Of a DNA stretch of 64,000 nt, positions 11,590-23,237 are shown piece after piece. Every line of letters begins with the position of its first letter. Positions within the stretch are counted from its first letter, which is position 1. The notes beneath the pieces are model-generated. The model saw only the letters and a program-made list of their open reading frames with translations. It was not told where the DNA came from and did not search any database. The position numbers and the translations under genes were made by a program. Location: the NCBI GenBank assembly GCA_014529385.2, contig CM043964.1, forward strand, positions 108,148,587 through 108,212,586, given 5' to 3'. This DNA is from Adiantum capillus-veneris (lineage: Eukaryota > Streptophyta > Polypodiopsida > Polypodiales > Pteridaceae).

Positions 11590-12869
11590 GTCTTTGGACA
11601 TCGAGCCGCGAAATGCCCATACTTACCACAAGTATAGCAATTTAGACTTCAACTCTGGAAATTACCACGACCCCGGCCCCGGCCTGTACCCCCTTGGTAC
11701 CTACCGCGCCTCGTACCAGTACCACTGATACCCGATTTCTCTTCTTGGGGAACACTGGTATTCTCCACTCTTACTGGTTCGACATTGGTAAATGCCACCA
11801 CAGACAAATCTTTCCCTTCTTGAAATGATGAATGTGAATGCCACAATTGTTCTATAGATGGCCATAGGATTTACAGTAAGTACACTGTGGGCATTCATTG
11901 AAAACATGATCTTTAGATTTACACTTTGAACACCAAGTTTCCATTCTTCTGATTGGTTGTCTGGTCTAGCTGATTTCAACAATCTGCTGGGCCATATCAT
12001 CAATCTTTCTAGACCAAGACCCCTTCTTAGCCTTGTCTTTGCTCTTCTCATCTAAGCTACTTTCAGAGCTATTGGAGGTCCTACTGGAATCACAATTCTC
12101 AGTAGAAGTACTGCTACTATTGGACCTCCTCTTCTTATGACTCTTTTCCTTCTTAGCCTACTGTTCCAACTTCAAGGCTCGCTGCACCAACAAATCATTA
12201 AATTTCTTTGTTGGTGCAGGCACCTCTTGTTCCCTAAGATTTTTACTGCGGAAACCATTTAAAAACCATGCTCGTAACCACTTTTCTGATGGTGGTTCCT
12301 ACAACTGTCTAGTTAGCTCCTTGATTTTTCTCAACATAACTTCTGACTGATAATTTTCTTTGCTTTATCTTATCTAGTTCACAGAGGATATCCTCATCAC
12401 CTCTGTTGTCTGAATATTCCAGTCGGAAAGCTTTGAGTAGTTTGTTATAAAATCTGAGTTGACAAGCTGGGTAATGGTAGTACCATTTCCTTGCTGCCTC
12501 CTTTAATATTTGAGGAAAGTATTCCCCCCAGTCATCTTCATCAATATTTTTCAACTCAGCATACTGTTCAAAGGCTTGGATATAAACATCTAGGTCATCT
12601 TTCTTTCCACCTTTAAACATTGAAATTTTTTTTTCAATGAAGATGTGTAATCATGTTGATTAGCATCATTTCTGCCTCTTCTCAGCCCTTCTTCCTCTAG
12701 ACTGACTGGAGTGCTGAGAGTCCTTAGCCTCATCAACGTGACTGTGCTCCTCCTGAGCCTTAGTCTCAGTCACCGGTTCATTTTGAGGATCAGAATCTCT
12801 TTCTGACTCCTTAAGGATATGGTCAACACGGTAGGATGGTTTACGACCACGACTGGTTTTGGGTGCCAT
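11590..12869 (-). pseudogene. E1 gag with three CCHC zinc knuckles
   Basis: The likely start is ATG at 12869 (MAPKTSRGRKPSYRVDHIL). A gag capsid segment (DDLDVYIQAFEQYAELKNI, AARKWYYHYP) spans 12309-12620. Three CX2CX4HX4C knuckles follow: CSKCKSKDHVFNEC and CTYCKSYGHL(stop)NNC within 11832-11933, and CYTCGKYGHFAARC near 11591-11641, after a Gly/Arg-rich linker (GRYQGGTGRGRGRG). The linker may add RNA binding. Multiple frameshifts and stops. Confidence 0.75.
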
Positions 12870-12950
12870 AACTTCAGCTGAAAATTCAAACTAGGAGAAG
12901 AGTTTTTTGGTCAAGGGGCAAAGAGCTCTAGCCACCGTGATCACCAAAAC

Positions 12951-13454
12951 GGAATTGGAGCTGATCTCTTTAGATAGCTGATTTCAGTGTTAGAATTTAC
13001 AGCTACTGATAAGTCGTCAGTTTAGTCGATGAAACTGGAATAGAAGATGGAAACTGAACTGGAATAGTTAACTGAACTGAAATACTCTATTGGGACGAGA
13101 AACAGACTGAATGACTGGAAAAGTTTCAGATTTTAAGAAGAACAAGTAGAAGGTATAACCGAATGAAGCACAATTGGCTACTTATAGTAATGATTACAGA
13201 GTAGAATTACAAATGAAGAGATTGTGGCTCAAGAACAGCTTCGGGAACTAAAACCAAAAGACTAAGAGGAAGGGGTCAAAAGATAAGCAGCCCGATTACA
13301 GTGTAATAGGTCCTATTTATAGCCTCTCAAAGTTACTGTGGTAACTGCCGTGGTAATTACTGACTGATCCACTGTTCGGCTTCCAGGAGACAGTTCTCGC
13401 CTCTTGAGACTGTCTTCGCCTTCTACATAGACCTTAGACTGTTTGATATCCACA
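12951..13454 (-). repeat. E1 5' LTR
   Basis: The inner part (12951-13140) matches the 3' LTR remnant. The outer end is inferred: read on the minus strand the LTR would begin tgtggatatcaaac at 13454. With no full second copy the outer boundary is a guess. Confidence 0.6.
13311..13324 (-). promoter_or_regulatory. E1 LTR TATA box
   Basis: The minus strand reads ggctataaatagga, a good plant TATA box. It lies in the U3 part of the 5' LTR and points into the element. Confidence 0.55.
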
Positions 13455-13885
13455 AAAATAGCTTATGACGTGAAAAAAACTTGGATTTTTTTTGGGCTAT
13501 GGGTTCTAGCTCTACTATTGTATTTGATAAGCATTTTCTAGCCTAAATCGTGCCAAAAAAACATGTAGAGTTCTTGCCCATTTTCTATAAAATTGACCAT
13601 AGACCATCCTAAAACACCTTCTAGTAAGCTCTAGAGTGATACACAAGCATCCTTTACTTTTCTAAAGCTTTTCTAATGCTTCAAAGGTAGTGATATTGTC
13701 TATATTTGAAATTATGGCCTATTTACAAAAATCTTGCCATGTAGATATATGGACAAAATTTACACTTCGATTGATTTTTTGGCAATGCATATGCAATAGA
13801 AAGACAATTTTGATTATGCATACTAACTTACCACTATGTGTTGCTTCTTTCTTGACTTTTGGGGCACCTAATAACCCCAATAGCT
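13455..13885. other. Unassigned AT-rich DNA between E1 and E2
   Basis: No protein or repeat recognised. It could include part of the missing 3' end of E2. Confidence 0.4.
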
Positions 13886-14448
13886 AACAACACTACTTTC
13901 CCATTTACCATTGGGAATCTCCAAAGGATGTAAGAGTCCTCTTGCTTTCAAGAGCTCTGCTTTGTTAACCTAACATTTTTGGCAATGCAAGACATAATCT
14001 TGAACAAAGCCAAGTAAGCCTGGCCAATAAAACTGTTATCGTATGAGAGCATAAGTCTTTTTAATACCCGGGTGCCTTGCACTTGGACTATCATAACATT
14101 CATAAAGATTTTGGCACCGAATGTCTGTGTCCATACGTACACATAGAGTAGGTGCCCATTGTCGATGGTGAAATGCTTCCATTGTTGTAGTTCATCACTC
14201 GACAAAGGAGAACTGTGTGTGGAGGTTAACACTACACTACCATCATTGGAGCGATAAGGATCCCTCATCTGTACATGGCTCCAGACTTTGGAATATGTAT
14301 CATCTTGCTCATATTTTCCCTTTAGAGAATCCAAAAATTCACTACGAAGTTTTGTGAACAAGAGAGAATTGATCTCCGGCATACGACTAAGAGCGCCAGC
14401 CACCACATTGTATCGTCCTTTACGATACCGGAGCTTGGCGTCATATTC
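13886..14448 (-). pseudogene. E2 integrase N-terminal remnant
   Basis: After the RNase H, the minus strand reads ALSRMPEINSL, then in shifted frames a zinc-domain region ending CQKC near 13980-13995 and NKAELLKARGLL just beyond it. The D-D-E core is absent; the element stops near 13886. Confidence 0.65.
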
Positions 14449-15683
14449 CTAAAGAATCTCAGCCCACCTGGCTTTCCGACCCTTCAAATTGGTTTGTTGT
14501 GTAAACCATTTGATGCTTTCATGGTCAAACACAATCTCAAACTGAGCACCATACAAATAATGTCGCCATGTTTTCAAGGCAGAGACTATTGTATAGAGTT
14601 CGCGTTCATAAGCACAATAGTTCTGTGGTGCTGCATCAAGCTTCCTGCTTTTAAATGCAATTGGCTGTTCGTCTTGTAACAGGACTGCTTCAATAGCACG
14701 GTCACTGGCATCTGTTTCCAAAATGAATGGTTTCAAAGGATCTACAATAGCTAGTAGTGGAGCTATAGCTAATGCATCCTTGAGAGTATCAAAACTATGT
14801 TGTTGAGCGGGTCCCCACTGAAAAACTTTGCCTTTGCCTTTCAGTTGGTCCGTCATGGGAACAACAATATTAGCATAGTTTTTAACGAACCTTCGATAAA
14901 AACCTGCGAATCCTAAAAAAATCTGTAACTCTTTCAAATTTTTAAAAGAAGGCCACTGCCGAATTGTATCCACTTTGGATTGATCCATATGTAGGCCAGT
15001 AGCTGAAATAACATGCCCAAGATAGTGAATTTCTTCCTTCAAAAAATCACACTTAGATTCCTTGGCATATAATTGATTTGTTCGTAACAATTCAAACACC
15101 TGCCTCAGATGTTGTAAGTGTTCTTCTTCAGAAGCACTGTATACTAGAATGTCATCAAGAAAACGATGACAAAATTGCCCAAGTACGGTCTCAAGACACT
15201 ATCCATAAGTGTCATGAATGTTGCGGACGCATTGGTTAACCCAAAAGGCATAACCAAAAAATCATAGTGTCCAAACCTTTTTTGGAATGGAGTTTTGGGT
15301 ATATCAGCAAGTCGAATACGTACTTGGTGATAACCTGACCGCAAGTCTATTTTCGTAAAAATATGAGCATGAGTGAGCTTGTCAAACAACTCATCCACGC
15401 GTGGCAATGGGTACTTGTTCTTAACAGTAACCGCATTTAAGCCACGGTAGTCTACACACATGCGCATACTGCCGTCTTTTTTCTTCACTAATAGGATAGG
15501 AGAAGACCATGGTGAAGAACTGGGTTGAATAAACCCTCTACTAAGATAGTCAGCAAGTTGACGTTCCACCTCAACAGCTTCAGAGTAATTCATGCGGTAG
15601 GGTGGTTTACTGACAGGTTTACTACCTACAACCACATCGATGCTATGTTGTATCGATCGTGTTGGCGGTACTCTTGATGGCAA
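14449..15683 (-). pseudogene. E2 reverse transcriptase and RNase H
   Basis: RT blocks: [80 protein letters not shown] one-base frameshift in an A-rich run (15159-15164) falls just before the catalytic LDD codons (Asp-Asp at 15151-15156). Reading resumes in the next frame with SKCDFLKEEIHYLGHVIS. RNase H follows (ILETDASDRAIEAVLLQ, YCAYERELYTIVSALKTWRH, VFDHESIKWF) and stops at an in-frame TAG (14449-14451). Confidence 0.85.
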
Positions 15684-15712
15684 ATCTTTAGGAAAAACAT
15701 CGTGAAGTTCCT

Positions 15713-16510
15713 TTAATAAATTTTTAAATCACTAGCAACCTTTGCTTGTTGAGAAGTAGCCATTGGTGGATGAGATGAGAGAGAAGCATGCGGCGTTGAG
15801 GAATGTTCAACAGATTCAATGTTAGAATGAAAATGAGACAATGAGTAACACAATAAAACTTGATCTATTTCATTATCAGAAACGAGCTGTATAAGCTCAA
15901 TTTTACATATCAGTGGTGAAGAAGGTACATCCTTCTCTCCTAACAACAACACATGTGCACCATGGGATTCAAACATCAAGCTGTTGTGCTCATAGCTATG
16001 CTTCAGTGATGGTCCTAAGCTATGCAACCATTCCCTACCAAGGACCACGTCTGCCCTCTCCATGTTCATAACTTGAAAATCCAAGGATGTGGAGTAGCCT
16101 TTTACTTCCAACGATACAGCTTGGACTTGAGTATCCCAGACTTTGGCATCATGTCCATTCATCATTTCTACCTTGTAGCTGTGGGTACTCGGAGTTTGAG
16201 GCAATTTGAGTTTTTTCACCAATCCATAATTAATGAAATTGTGAGCAGCACCGTCATCTACTAAGATGCGCACCTTGTGCCCTTGCAGAGATCCATGCAT
16301 ACGTACTAACTCATGTGGTCCAAAGGTCTGTTGCCACATGGAAGTTGTGAGACAGCATTCATACACCACCTCGATGTGTGTTACTTCCACTATAGAGAAT
16401 CGTGAGGAAGACTCAAGAGGCAGCAGTTGCACCGTGTGCACTGCTTTCTCCTTGCCATGAGCAACAGATTTCCCCTTGGGACAATCCTTTTTGCCATGAC
16501 CGCTTCCCAA
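15713..16510 (-). pseudogene. E2 protease region with gag zinc knuckle
   Basis: The reading starts just after a CCHC knuckle (CFQCLGSGHGKKDC, plus-strand about 16480-16525). The retropepsin block reads VRILVDDGAAHNFINYGLVK: the active-site D-S-G of this family is changed to D-D-G. The C-terminal part contains ADVVLGREWLHSLGP. The frame is open through 265 codons, so loss of activity would come from the active-site change. Confidence 0.75.
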
Positions 16511-17347
16511 GCATTGAAAACATAATTTCTCTTTCTTAGCCTTATCAAAGGCTTCAGGAGAGAGAGGACCTCTGGACCCCTTTGGTTTTTTAGGTGCTTC
16601 AGAATTGGCTACTATAATTTCCTTTTATTGTGCGCATATGGTGTGCGTGTATTACCATGTGTATTAGCAGGCACGTGATTATTATGTGATTTCTTTTCAT
16701 TGGGATCATCATGAATGTGTGCTTTCACTATGGCTTCCTCAAGTGTTTTAGGGTCTTGCATCTTGATGTGCTTCTTAAGCTCTGGCGTCAGACCACGGAT
16801 AAACCCACGTACTTGCTGAAAGGTGTCTAGTCCTTCCAATTTGAGTATCACATCCCGATAGTGAGATATATATTCAAGTAATGATGGGTATTGGCACATG
16901 GAACACATGTCCCAAGCCGTACAATTCCGATCTGCCCCATTTGTAGGCAAGAATTATTTGCGAAACATAGTCTCAAAGGTTGCCCAACTCTGTGGTATGA
17001 TAATCTTCTCCTAGAGAGACATCCACCACTTGTAGGCCTTGCCTTGCAGAGTTAAGCTGGTTTGCAGTGCTCTGACTGCATCCGGAGTACGACGTAAGGC
17101 GTGAATTCCATCCCACTTGCTGAGAAAGATATTCATTGCATCCTTATTAAGATCTCGATATTCTCCCTTAAAAGCCGGTGGTTTGGTGTTTTTCAACAAC
17201 TCATCCACCTCCTTTGCAGTGAGAGTGTGCAAAGAATCTAGAGATGGACCCTGTCCATGATCAGAAGGCCCTTGTCCCTGTGTAGCAATGTGCTCATACA
17301 TGTGTGTGGCAATAGGACCCTTGGCCTGCTGCGTAAGTTGTATCACT
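16511..17347 (-). pseudogene. E2 gag, C-terminal part
   Basis: Contains a gag capsid signature: KPPAFKGEYRDLNKDAMNIF, LQGKAYKWWMSL, HYRDVILKLEGLDTFQQVRG, PELKKHIKMQDPKTLEEAIV. It is broken by frameshifts near 16955-17010 and ends at the left edge of E3a, where the gag N-terminus is displaced to 23009. Confidence 0.75.
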
Positions 17348-18161
17348 TGTTAAGTATGGATCCTGATTTACCCTTGTAATTTTCTGTGGTAAAAGCGCAC
17401 ATTTGTAAGGCCCCCATTATGAGAAGAAGCCATTGTGCGTGAAGGAAAATCACTCACCGGAAACCAAAATTTTCACGGACAAGAATCAGGGGCAACATTA
17501 AAGGCCTCGGGGATGGAGGCCCTCGAGACTTTTTTTTCGCCGGAATATTATTTTTCGCCGGAATATTATGGCCGGACGGCGGCCGAAAAGTGGTCGGAAA
17601 ACAACCGGTCGGTTGGCCGGTGGCCGGTAGTCAATGACCGATGGCCGGTGGTCGGAAGTCAATGGCCGGTGGCCGGTGGTTGGAAGTCAATGGCCGGTGG
17701 CCGGTGGTCGAATTCAAAAGCGGACTTGTCTTCTCAAGGGCGGCCACACATGGGAGGATTGGAGGATCCGATTTGGACTTATTCGCACAAGGGCGGCTAC
17801 ACATGGCTGTCTCTCATAAGAGAGGGCAGCCCTTTTGGCCTATAAAAGGAGGCCATTTCTACACACATTTCATAGTGTGAAGTTGATGCAACAAGGTGAG
17901 TGTGAGGTGGTAAGAGTGAAGCAAGGCGGGAGCTCCATTAAGGGTATAATCCCTTTGTAAACTACTTCTTGTTTTGAAGTACTAAAGCCATTGAGTGGCT
18001 GCTTTCCCGTGGACGTAGCCCACATTGGGTGAACCACGTATATCGTGTGTACTCTATAATCTCTCTCTCTCTCTACTCTATAATCTCGTGTATATAAATC
18101 TGTCTCTCTCCATTAAGTAATCTACTCAATTATCTATTTAGCTACGTCTTATTTCCTAACA
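17348..18161 (+). repeat. E3a 5' LTR
   Basis: TG...CA-bounded. Contains a GC-rich array of ggccggtgg and gtcaatggccgatgg units (about 17570-17712), a TATA box at 17841, a (CT)n tract near 18061, and the end CCTAACA. Confidence 0.95.
17841..17850 (+). promoter_or_regulatory. E3 family LTR TATA box
   Basis: tataaaagga, conserved in all four LTR copies (also 22688, 25304 and 30077), between a GC-rich block and the R/U5 region. It is the likely start-site signal for the genomic transcript. Confidence 0.7.
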
Positions 18162-18163
18162 AC

Positions 18164-18175
18164 TGGTATCAAAGC
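18164..18175 (+). other. E3a primer-binding site
   Basis: tggtatcaaagc, two bases after the LTR end. It matches the plant initiator tRNA(Met) 3' end at all but one position (family consensus tggtatcagagc, which E3b keeps). Confidence 0.9.
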
Positions 18176-18234
18176 AAGGTTTGCTCGTAGCTAAATTATC
18201 TCAAGGAAAGGATTCCTTGAATTGAGTGGAAGTT

Positions 18235-19050
18235 ATGGCGGAGGAAGGGAAGCTCAAGATTGAGAAGTTCAACGGCAAAAACTACCAACATTGGAAGATG
18301 AAGATTGAAGACTATCTCTACCAGAAGGACCTCTATTTGCCACTAGGCGGTCTTGCAAAGAAGCCCGCAACAATGGCAGATGAAGCATGGATTGTCCTTG
18401 ATCGAAAGGCATTGGGAAAAATCCGGTTAAGATTAACGTCAATGGTGGCGTTCAATGTTTCGGAGATGAAGACCACGGAGGACTTGATGAAGTCACTTGA
18501 CGACTTCTACGAGAAACCATCGGCATCCAATAAGGTATTTCTTATGAAGCGCTTGTTCAATCTAAAGATGGCAGAGAATGGTTTAGTTGCAGAACACCTA
18601 AATGACTTTAACACAAACATAAGTCAACTTCGATCAGTGAAAATCAATTTCGATGACGAAGTGCGAGCTCTCCTTATACTATCATCTCTACCGGATAGTT
18701 GGGACAGCCTTGTGATGGCTGTAAGTAATTCTATCTCTGGCACAAATACTCTTAAGTTTGATGATGTTGTGGGTGTTCTCCTAAGCGAGGAAATGCGAAG
18801 GAGAAGCACAGGAGAATCATCAAGTGCTGCACTATCAGTGGAAACAAGACGAAGGCTTAAGGAGCGGTTCAAAAACCAAAAGGGTCGTGATCGCTCAAGG
18901 TGGAGCAAGTCACGCACAAAGTCAGTTCTTGAATGTTGGAACTGCGGCAAGAAGGGCCACGTCAAGAAGGATTGTTGGTCCAAGAAGAAGAAGGAGACAG
19001 ATTCTCAAGACAACAACCAACATCGGAGGCCAATGTGGCAGGTAAAGTAG
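18235..19050 (+). pseudogene. E3a gag
   Basis: Starts ATG GCG GAG (MAEEGKLKIEKFNGKNYQHW). Copia gag core: LDRKALGKIRLRL, YEKPSASNKVFLMKRLFNLK, LLILSSLPDSWDSL. The zinc knuckle is CWNCGKKGHVKKDC. A one-base deletion near 19017 (caacaacc where E3b has caacaagcc) shifts the frame and ends gag at 19050, separating it from the rest of the polyprotein. I chose ATG at 18235 because it aligns with E3b and is about 60 bases after the primer site. Confidence 0.9.
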
Positions 19051-22000
19051 AGCAAGATGCTCTAATTCTCTCATTAGACAATGTGTCTAATTCCTGGATA
19101 GTAGATTCAGGGGCTTCATTCCATGCGACACCACACAAGCAACATTTCCAAAACTACACCAAAGGTAATTTTGGGTATGTATACTTGGGAGATGATGAAG
19201 CTTGTCAAATTGTCGGCAAAGGTACAGTTTCTGTCAAAACTGCTAACGGAAATGAATGGAAGCTTAAAGATGTTAGGCATGCTCCTTCTCTTCACAAAAA
19301 TTTGATCTCTACAGGACAATTGGACGATGAAGGTCACAACATTGCATTCGGAAACAAACGGTGGAAGATCTCAAAGGGATCTTTGGTGGTTGCCAAGGGT
19401 GAAAAAGTCGGTACACTTTACTTGTGTACTGTTAGCACGCAACCTTCAGCTTGTGCAGCAACTACAGAAGTTGACAGTGCGGTGTGGCACTACCGACTTG
19501 GGCATATGAGTGCCAAAGGAATGCAAATCCTTCAAACAAAGAAGCTTCTACCAGGTTTGAAAGAAGTGGACTTAGAGTTCTGTGAAGATTGTGTTTATGG
19601 TAAACAAAAGAGGGTAAAATTTCAAAAATCAGGAACTGAAAGAAAAAATAAAAAACTTGAGTTGGTTCATTCTGATGTTCGGGGTCCTGCAAGTACACCA
19701 TCACTTGGTGGCTCATTGTACTATGTAACATTCATAGACGATGCGACTAGAAAAACATGGGTTTATGTCATGAAGAATAAATCCGATGTATTTTCCATAT
19801 TTCAAAGGTGGAAAGCCTTTGTGGAGAATGAAACAGGTACCAAGGTTAAATACCTCAGATCCGACAATGGAGGCGAATATTGCAGCCAAGCTTTTGAAAG
19901 CTTTTGTGCTAGCAATGGCATTCGGAGGCAAAGGACAACCCCAAGGACACCTCAACAAAATGGGATTTTGGAAAGGATGAACAGGACAATCATGGAAGGA
20001 GCACGAAGCATGCGGCTACATGCAGGCCTACCGCTCGAGCTTTGGGCGGAAGCTGTAAGTACGTCTGTGTACTTAATCAATCGGTCACCCTCAACGGCAT
20101 TGGATGGGGGAGTTCCAGAAGAGGCATGGACAGGTAAACCGGTGAATTATGCATTTCTCAAAGTGTTTGGGTGTGAGGCTTTCATGCACATAGATAGAAG
20201 CCTAAGATCAAAGCTAGATGCAAAGTCCAAAAAGTGTTTCTTCATTGGCTATGGAGAAGGAGACTTTGGGTATCGCCTATGGAATCCTGAAGATGGTAAA
20301 ATCTTAAGGAGTAGGGATGTAATTTTTAACAAACAAAATATGTACAAAGATTACTTAGAAAGAAAACAAACAAAAGAAATAGGCGATGAGTACATGGAGC
20401 TTGAGGACGGTGAAGACTCAAGGACTGCAAACGGTGACAATGTGCAACAACGTCAACCAAATGAGGAGCCTCAACCTATTCCCCGAAGATCTACAAGAGA
20501 ATGTAGACCTTCAGAAAGGTTTGTTCCTTCCTTCAACCATCTCTTGATCTCAGATTCTGGAGAGCCGGAATCATATGAAGAAGCTATGCAACATGAATCC
20601 AAAGAAGAATGGACGAAGAGCATGCAAGTGGAGATGGACTCACTACATCGCAACCAAACATGGGAGTTGGTTGAGTTGCCTAAAGGTAAGCGGGCACTTC
20701 AAAACAAATGGGTGTACAAGCTAAAGGAAGAAGAAGGTGGGAAGAAAAGGTACAAGTCTAGGCTTGTAGTAAAAGGTTTTTCTCAAAAGAAAGGTATTGA
20801 ATTCAATGAAATATTTTCTCCTGTTGTAAAAATGAACTCAATTAGGCTTGTCTTAAGCCTTGTGGCTGCTCATGATCTAAATCTCGAGCAAATGGATGTA
20901 AATACGGCATTCCCTCACGGTGACTTAGAGGAGGAAATCTACATGCTTCAACCAAAGGGGTATGAAGTAAAAGGTAAGGAGAAAATGGTTTGCAGATTAA
21001 AGAAGAGCTTGTATGGTTTAAAGCAAGCATCAAGACAATGGTACTTGAAGTTTGATCGATGGATGCTGGATCATGGATTCACAAGATGCAACTCGGATCA
21101 CTGCGTCTACACGAAGAATTTGGGAGATGGGAAATTCATCATCCTAATGTTGTATGTTGATGACATGTTGATTGCAAGTGCTAACATGCAGGACATCAAA
21201 GACCTAAAAGAGGAGCTGCCCAAATCTTTTTCAATGAAAGATTTAGGTGTTGCAAAGAGGATACTTGGTATGAAGATATCAAGGGACAGGACGAAGAAGA
21301 CAATAAAGTTATCTCAAGAAGATTACATCAAGAAGGTACTAGAAAGGTTTGCAATGCAAAATGCAAAACCAGTCTCTACACCTTTGGCTGGTCATTTTAA
21401 ACTAACGAAGGATATGTGTCCAAAGACACAAGAGGAGATAGCCTATATGTCTAAAGTTCCATATGCTGCAGCGGTAGGTTCTCTAATGTATGCTATGGTC
21501 TGGACAAGGCCAGACATTGCACATGCAGTGGGAGTTGTGAGTAGGTTCATGGACAACCCAGGTAAAGAGCATTGGCAAGCTGTGAAGTGGATACTTAGGT
21601 ATCTAAAAGGGACAACAACAAATGCTTTGTATTTTGGAGGAACTGATATTTTCCTAGAAGGGTATGCTGATGCAGATATGGCAGGTGACAAAGATACTAG
21701 AAGGAGCACTACTGGCTATGTGTTCACGGTTGGAGGCACAGCAGTAAGCTGGGCTTTAAAGCTGCAGAAAGTGGTTTCACTTTCTACCACGGAAGCAGAG
21801 TATGTAGCAATGACGGAGGCAAGCAAAGAAATTCTGTGGCTTCACAGATTCTTAGAAGAGCTTGGATTCAAACAAGATAATTGTGTATTGTACAGTGATA
21901 GCCAAAGCGCTATCCATCTTGTGAAGAACTCAGCCTTTCATTCAAGGACAAAGCACATTGAGGTGAGATATCACTTCATACGCACTCTTTTGGAAGAGGG

Positions 22001-22115
22001 ACAACTAAAGCTAGGAAAGGTGCATACAAGTGAAAATCCTATAGACATGTTTACAAAGGTGGTCAACAAGGAGAAGTTGAGCTTTTGCTCATCTTCAATC
22101 GGCATTCAAGGATAA
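19012..22115 (+). pseudogene. E3a protease-integrase-RT-RNase H
   Basis: Open from the frameshift to TAA/TAG-type stop at 22115. Order protease-IN-RT-RNase H is diagnostic of Ty1/copia. Protease: WIVDSGASFHATPH near 19098. Integrase zinc domain: WHYRLGHMSAKGMQ ... CEDCVYGK (19480-19610). Integrase core: HSDVRGPASTPS, LRSDNGGEYCSQAF, QQNGILERMNRTIM. RT: MDVNTAFPHGDLEEEIYM and catalytic LYVDDMLIA near 21150. RNase H: GYADADMAGDKDTRRSTTGY, STTEAEYVAM, YSDSQSAIHL. All expected catalytic residues are present, so this block could still be enzymatically sound if translated. Confidence 0.95.
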
Positions 22116-22164
22116 GAAGCCAGAATGGAAAGCAGTCACAGGTTTGGTTTGGAGATCAGTCTCC

Positions 22165-22174
22165 AAGTGGGAGA
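22165..22174 (+). other. E3a polypurine tract
   Basis: aagtgggaga directly before the 3' LTR, repeated at 29625-29634 in E3b. Start site for plus-strand DNA synthesis. Confidence 0.75.
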
Positions 22175-22175
22175 T

Positions 22176-23003
22176 TGTTAAGTATGGAGCCTGATTTACC
22201 CTTGTGATTTTCTGTGGTAAAAGCGCACATTTGTAAGGCCCCCATTATGAGTAGAAGCCATCGTGCATGAAGGAAAATCACTCACCGGAAACCAAAATTT
22301 TCACGGACAAGAATCAGGGGCAAGTTTAAAGGCCTCGGGGGCGGAGGCCCTCGAGACTTTTTTTCACCGGAATATTCTTTTTCGCCGGAATATTATGGCT
22401 GGACGGCGGCCGAAAAGTGGTCGGAAAACAACTGGTCGGTTGGCTGGTGGCCGATAGTCAATGGCCGATGGCCGGTGGTCGGAAGTCAATGGCAGGTGGC
22501 CGGTGGTCGGATGTCAATGGCCGGTGGCCGGTGGCCGAATTTAATGGCCGATGGCGGAATTCAAAAGCGGACTTGTCTTCTCAAGGGCGGCCACACATGG
22601 GCGGATTGGAGGATCCGATTTGGACTTATTCGCACAAGGGCGGCTACACATGGCTGTCTCTCGTAAGAGAGGGCAGCCCTTTTGGCCTATAAAAGGAGGC
22701 CATTTCTACACACATTTCATAGTGTGAAGTTGATGCAACAAGGTGAGTGTGAGGTGGTGAGAGTGAAGCAAGGCGGGAGCTTCATTAAGGGTATAATCCC
22801 TTTGTAAACTACTTCTTGTTTTGAAGTACTAAAGCCATTGAGTGGCTGCTTTCCCGTGGACATAGCCCACATTGGGTGAACCACGTATATCGTGTGTACT
22901 CTCTCTCTCTCTCTCTACTCTATAATCTCGTGTATATAAATCTGTCTCTCTCCATTAAGTAATCTACTCAATTATCTATTTAGCTACGTCTTATTTCCTA
23001 ACA
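22176..23003 (+). repeat. E3a 3' LTR
   Basis: Starts TGTTAAGTATGGAG, ends CCTAACA. Differs from the 5' LTR by substitutions, a changed number of ggccggtgg units and an extra taatggccgatgg block near 22541. Confidence 0.95.
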
Positions 23004-23237
23004 TCATTAATGTAGATAATTTAGTGACGTTTTCATTTAAAGCTGCAAAATTTCCTTCCATGACTAATATGCGTGTTTGAAGTGCACAAAATTCTTGAAT
23101 ATCAAGCAGTTCATAAGCGTCGTCACCCGCCGTAGCGTCGCAAGCACTCTCTGTGAGAGCATCCCGCTACGAGCTACACGGGCAGGATTAGGTGTTTGAT
23201 GCTTGAAATCAAAAGTCATATTAATATCTGAGTCCAT
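23004..23237 (-). pseudogene. E2 gag N-terminus, displaced by E3a
   Basis: Minus-strand ATG at 23237 starts MDSDINMTFDFKHQTP. After a frameshift it continues as AGDDAYELLDIQEFCALQ and then VMEGNFAALNENVTKLSTLM, ending at the E3a target duplication (tcatt, 23004-23008). The next E2 codons are at 17346 and downward, in phase. Confidence 0.75.

Larger units (their letters stand above)
7531..13454 (-). mobile_element. E1: decayed Ty3/gypsy retrotransposon
   Basis: A minus-strand element with the order 5' LTR (12951-13454), gag (11590-12869), protease (10486-10900), RT and RNase H (8680-9990), the N-terminal part of integrase (8215-8470), a foreign segment, and a partial 3' LTR (7531-7775). The two LTR remnants share an obvious stretch from ggaattggagctgatctc to ggaaaagt. 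The RT motifs (GYSGYNQLQIAPEDRSKTTF, MPFGLCNAP) resemble the non-chromodomain Tat/Athila branch. It is dead: many stops and frameshifts, an altered RT catalytic motif, and no integrase core. Confidence 0.85.
17348..23003 (+). mobile_element. E3a: Tork/TNT1-like Ty1/copia element
   Basis: 5' LTR 17348-18161 (814 bp), primer site 18164, gag-pol 18235-22115, polypurine tract 22165, 3' LTR 22176-23003 (828 bp). Both LTRs start TGTTAAGTATGG and end CCTAACA. Flanks are tcact on the left and tcatt on the right, a target duplication with one mismatch. The only coding lesion I find is a one-base deletion at the gag-protease junction. The LTRs differ by scattered substitutions and small indels, so the insertion is fairly young but not brand new. 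Confidence 0.95.
13886..23237 (-). mobile_element. E2: Ty3/gypsy element split by E3a
   Basis: Minus-strand gag, protease, RT, RNase H and integrase N-terminus occupy 13886-17347. The gag N-terminus lies across E3a at 23009-23237. At the junction the gag reading frame continues in phase if E3a and one copy of its target duplication are removed, so E3a inserted into E2 gag. RT motifs are of the chromovirus-like type ([21 protein letters not shown]). The 3' part of integrase and the 3' LTR are missing; the 5' LTR is not proven. Confidence 0.8.

Noticed and set aside
18624-18983. 119-codon minus-strand frame, repeated at 26084-26443
   Set aside because: Antisense shadow of the E3 gag; repeated because the element is repeated.
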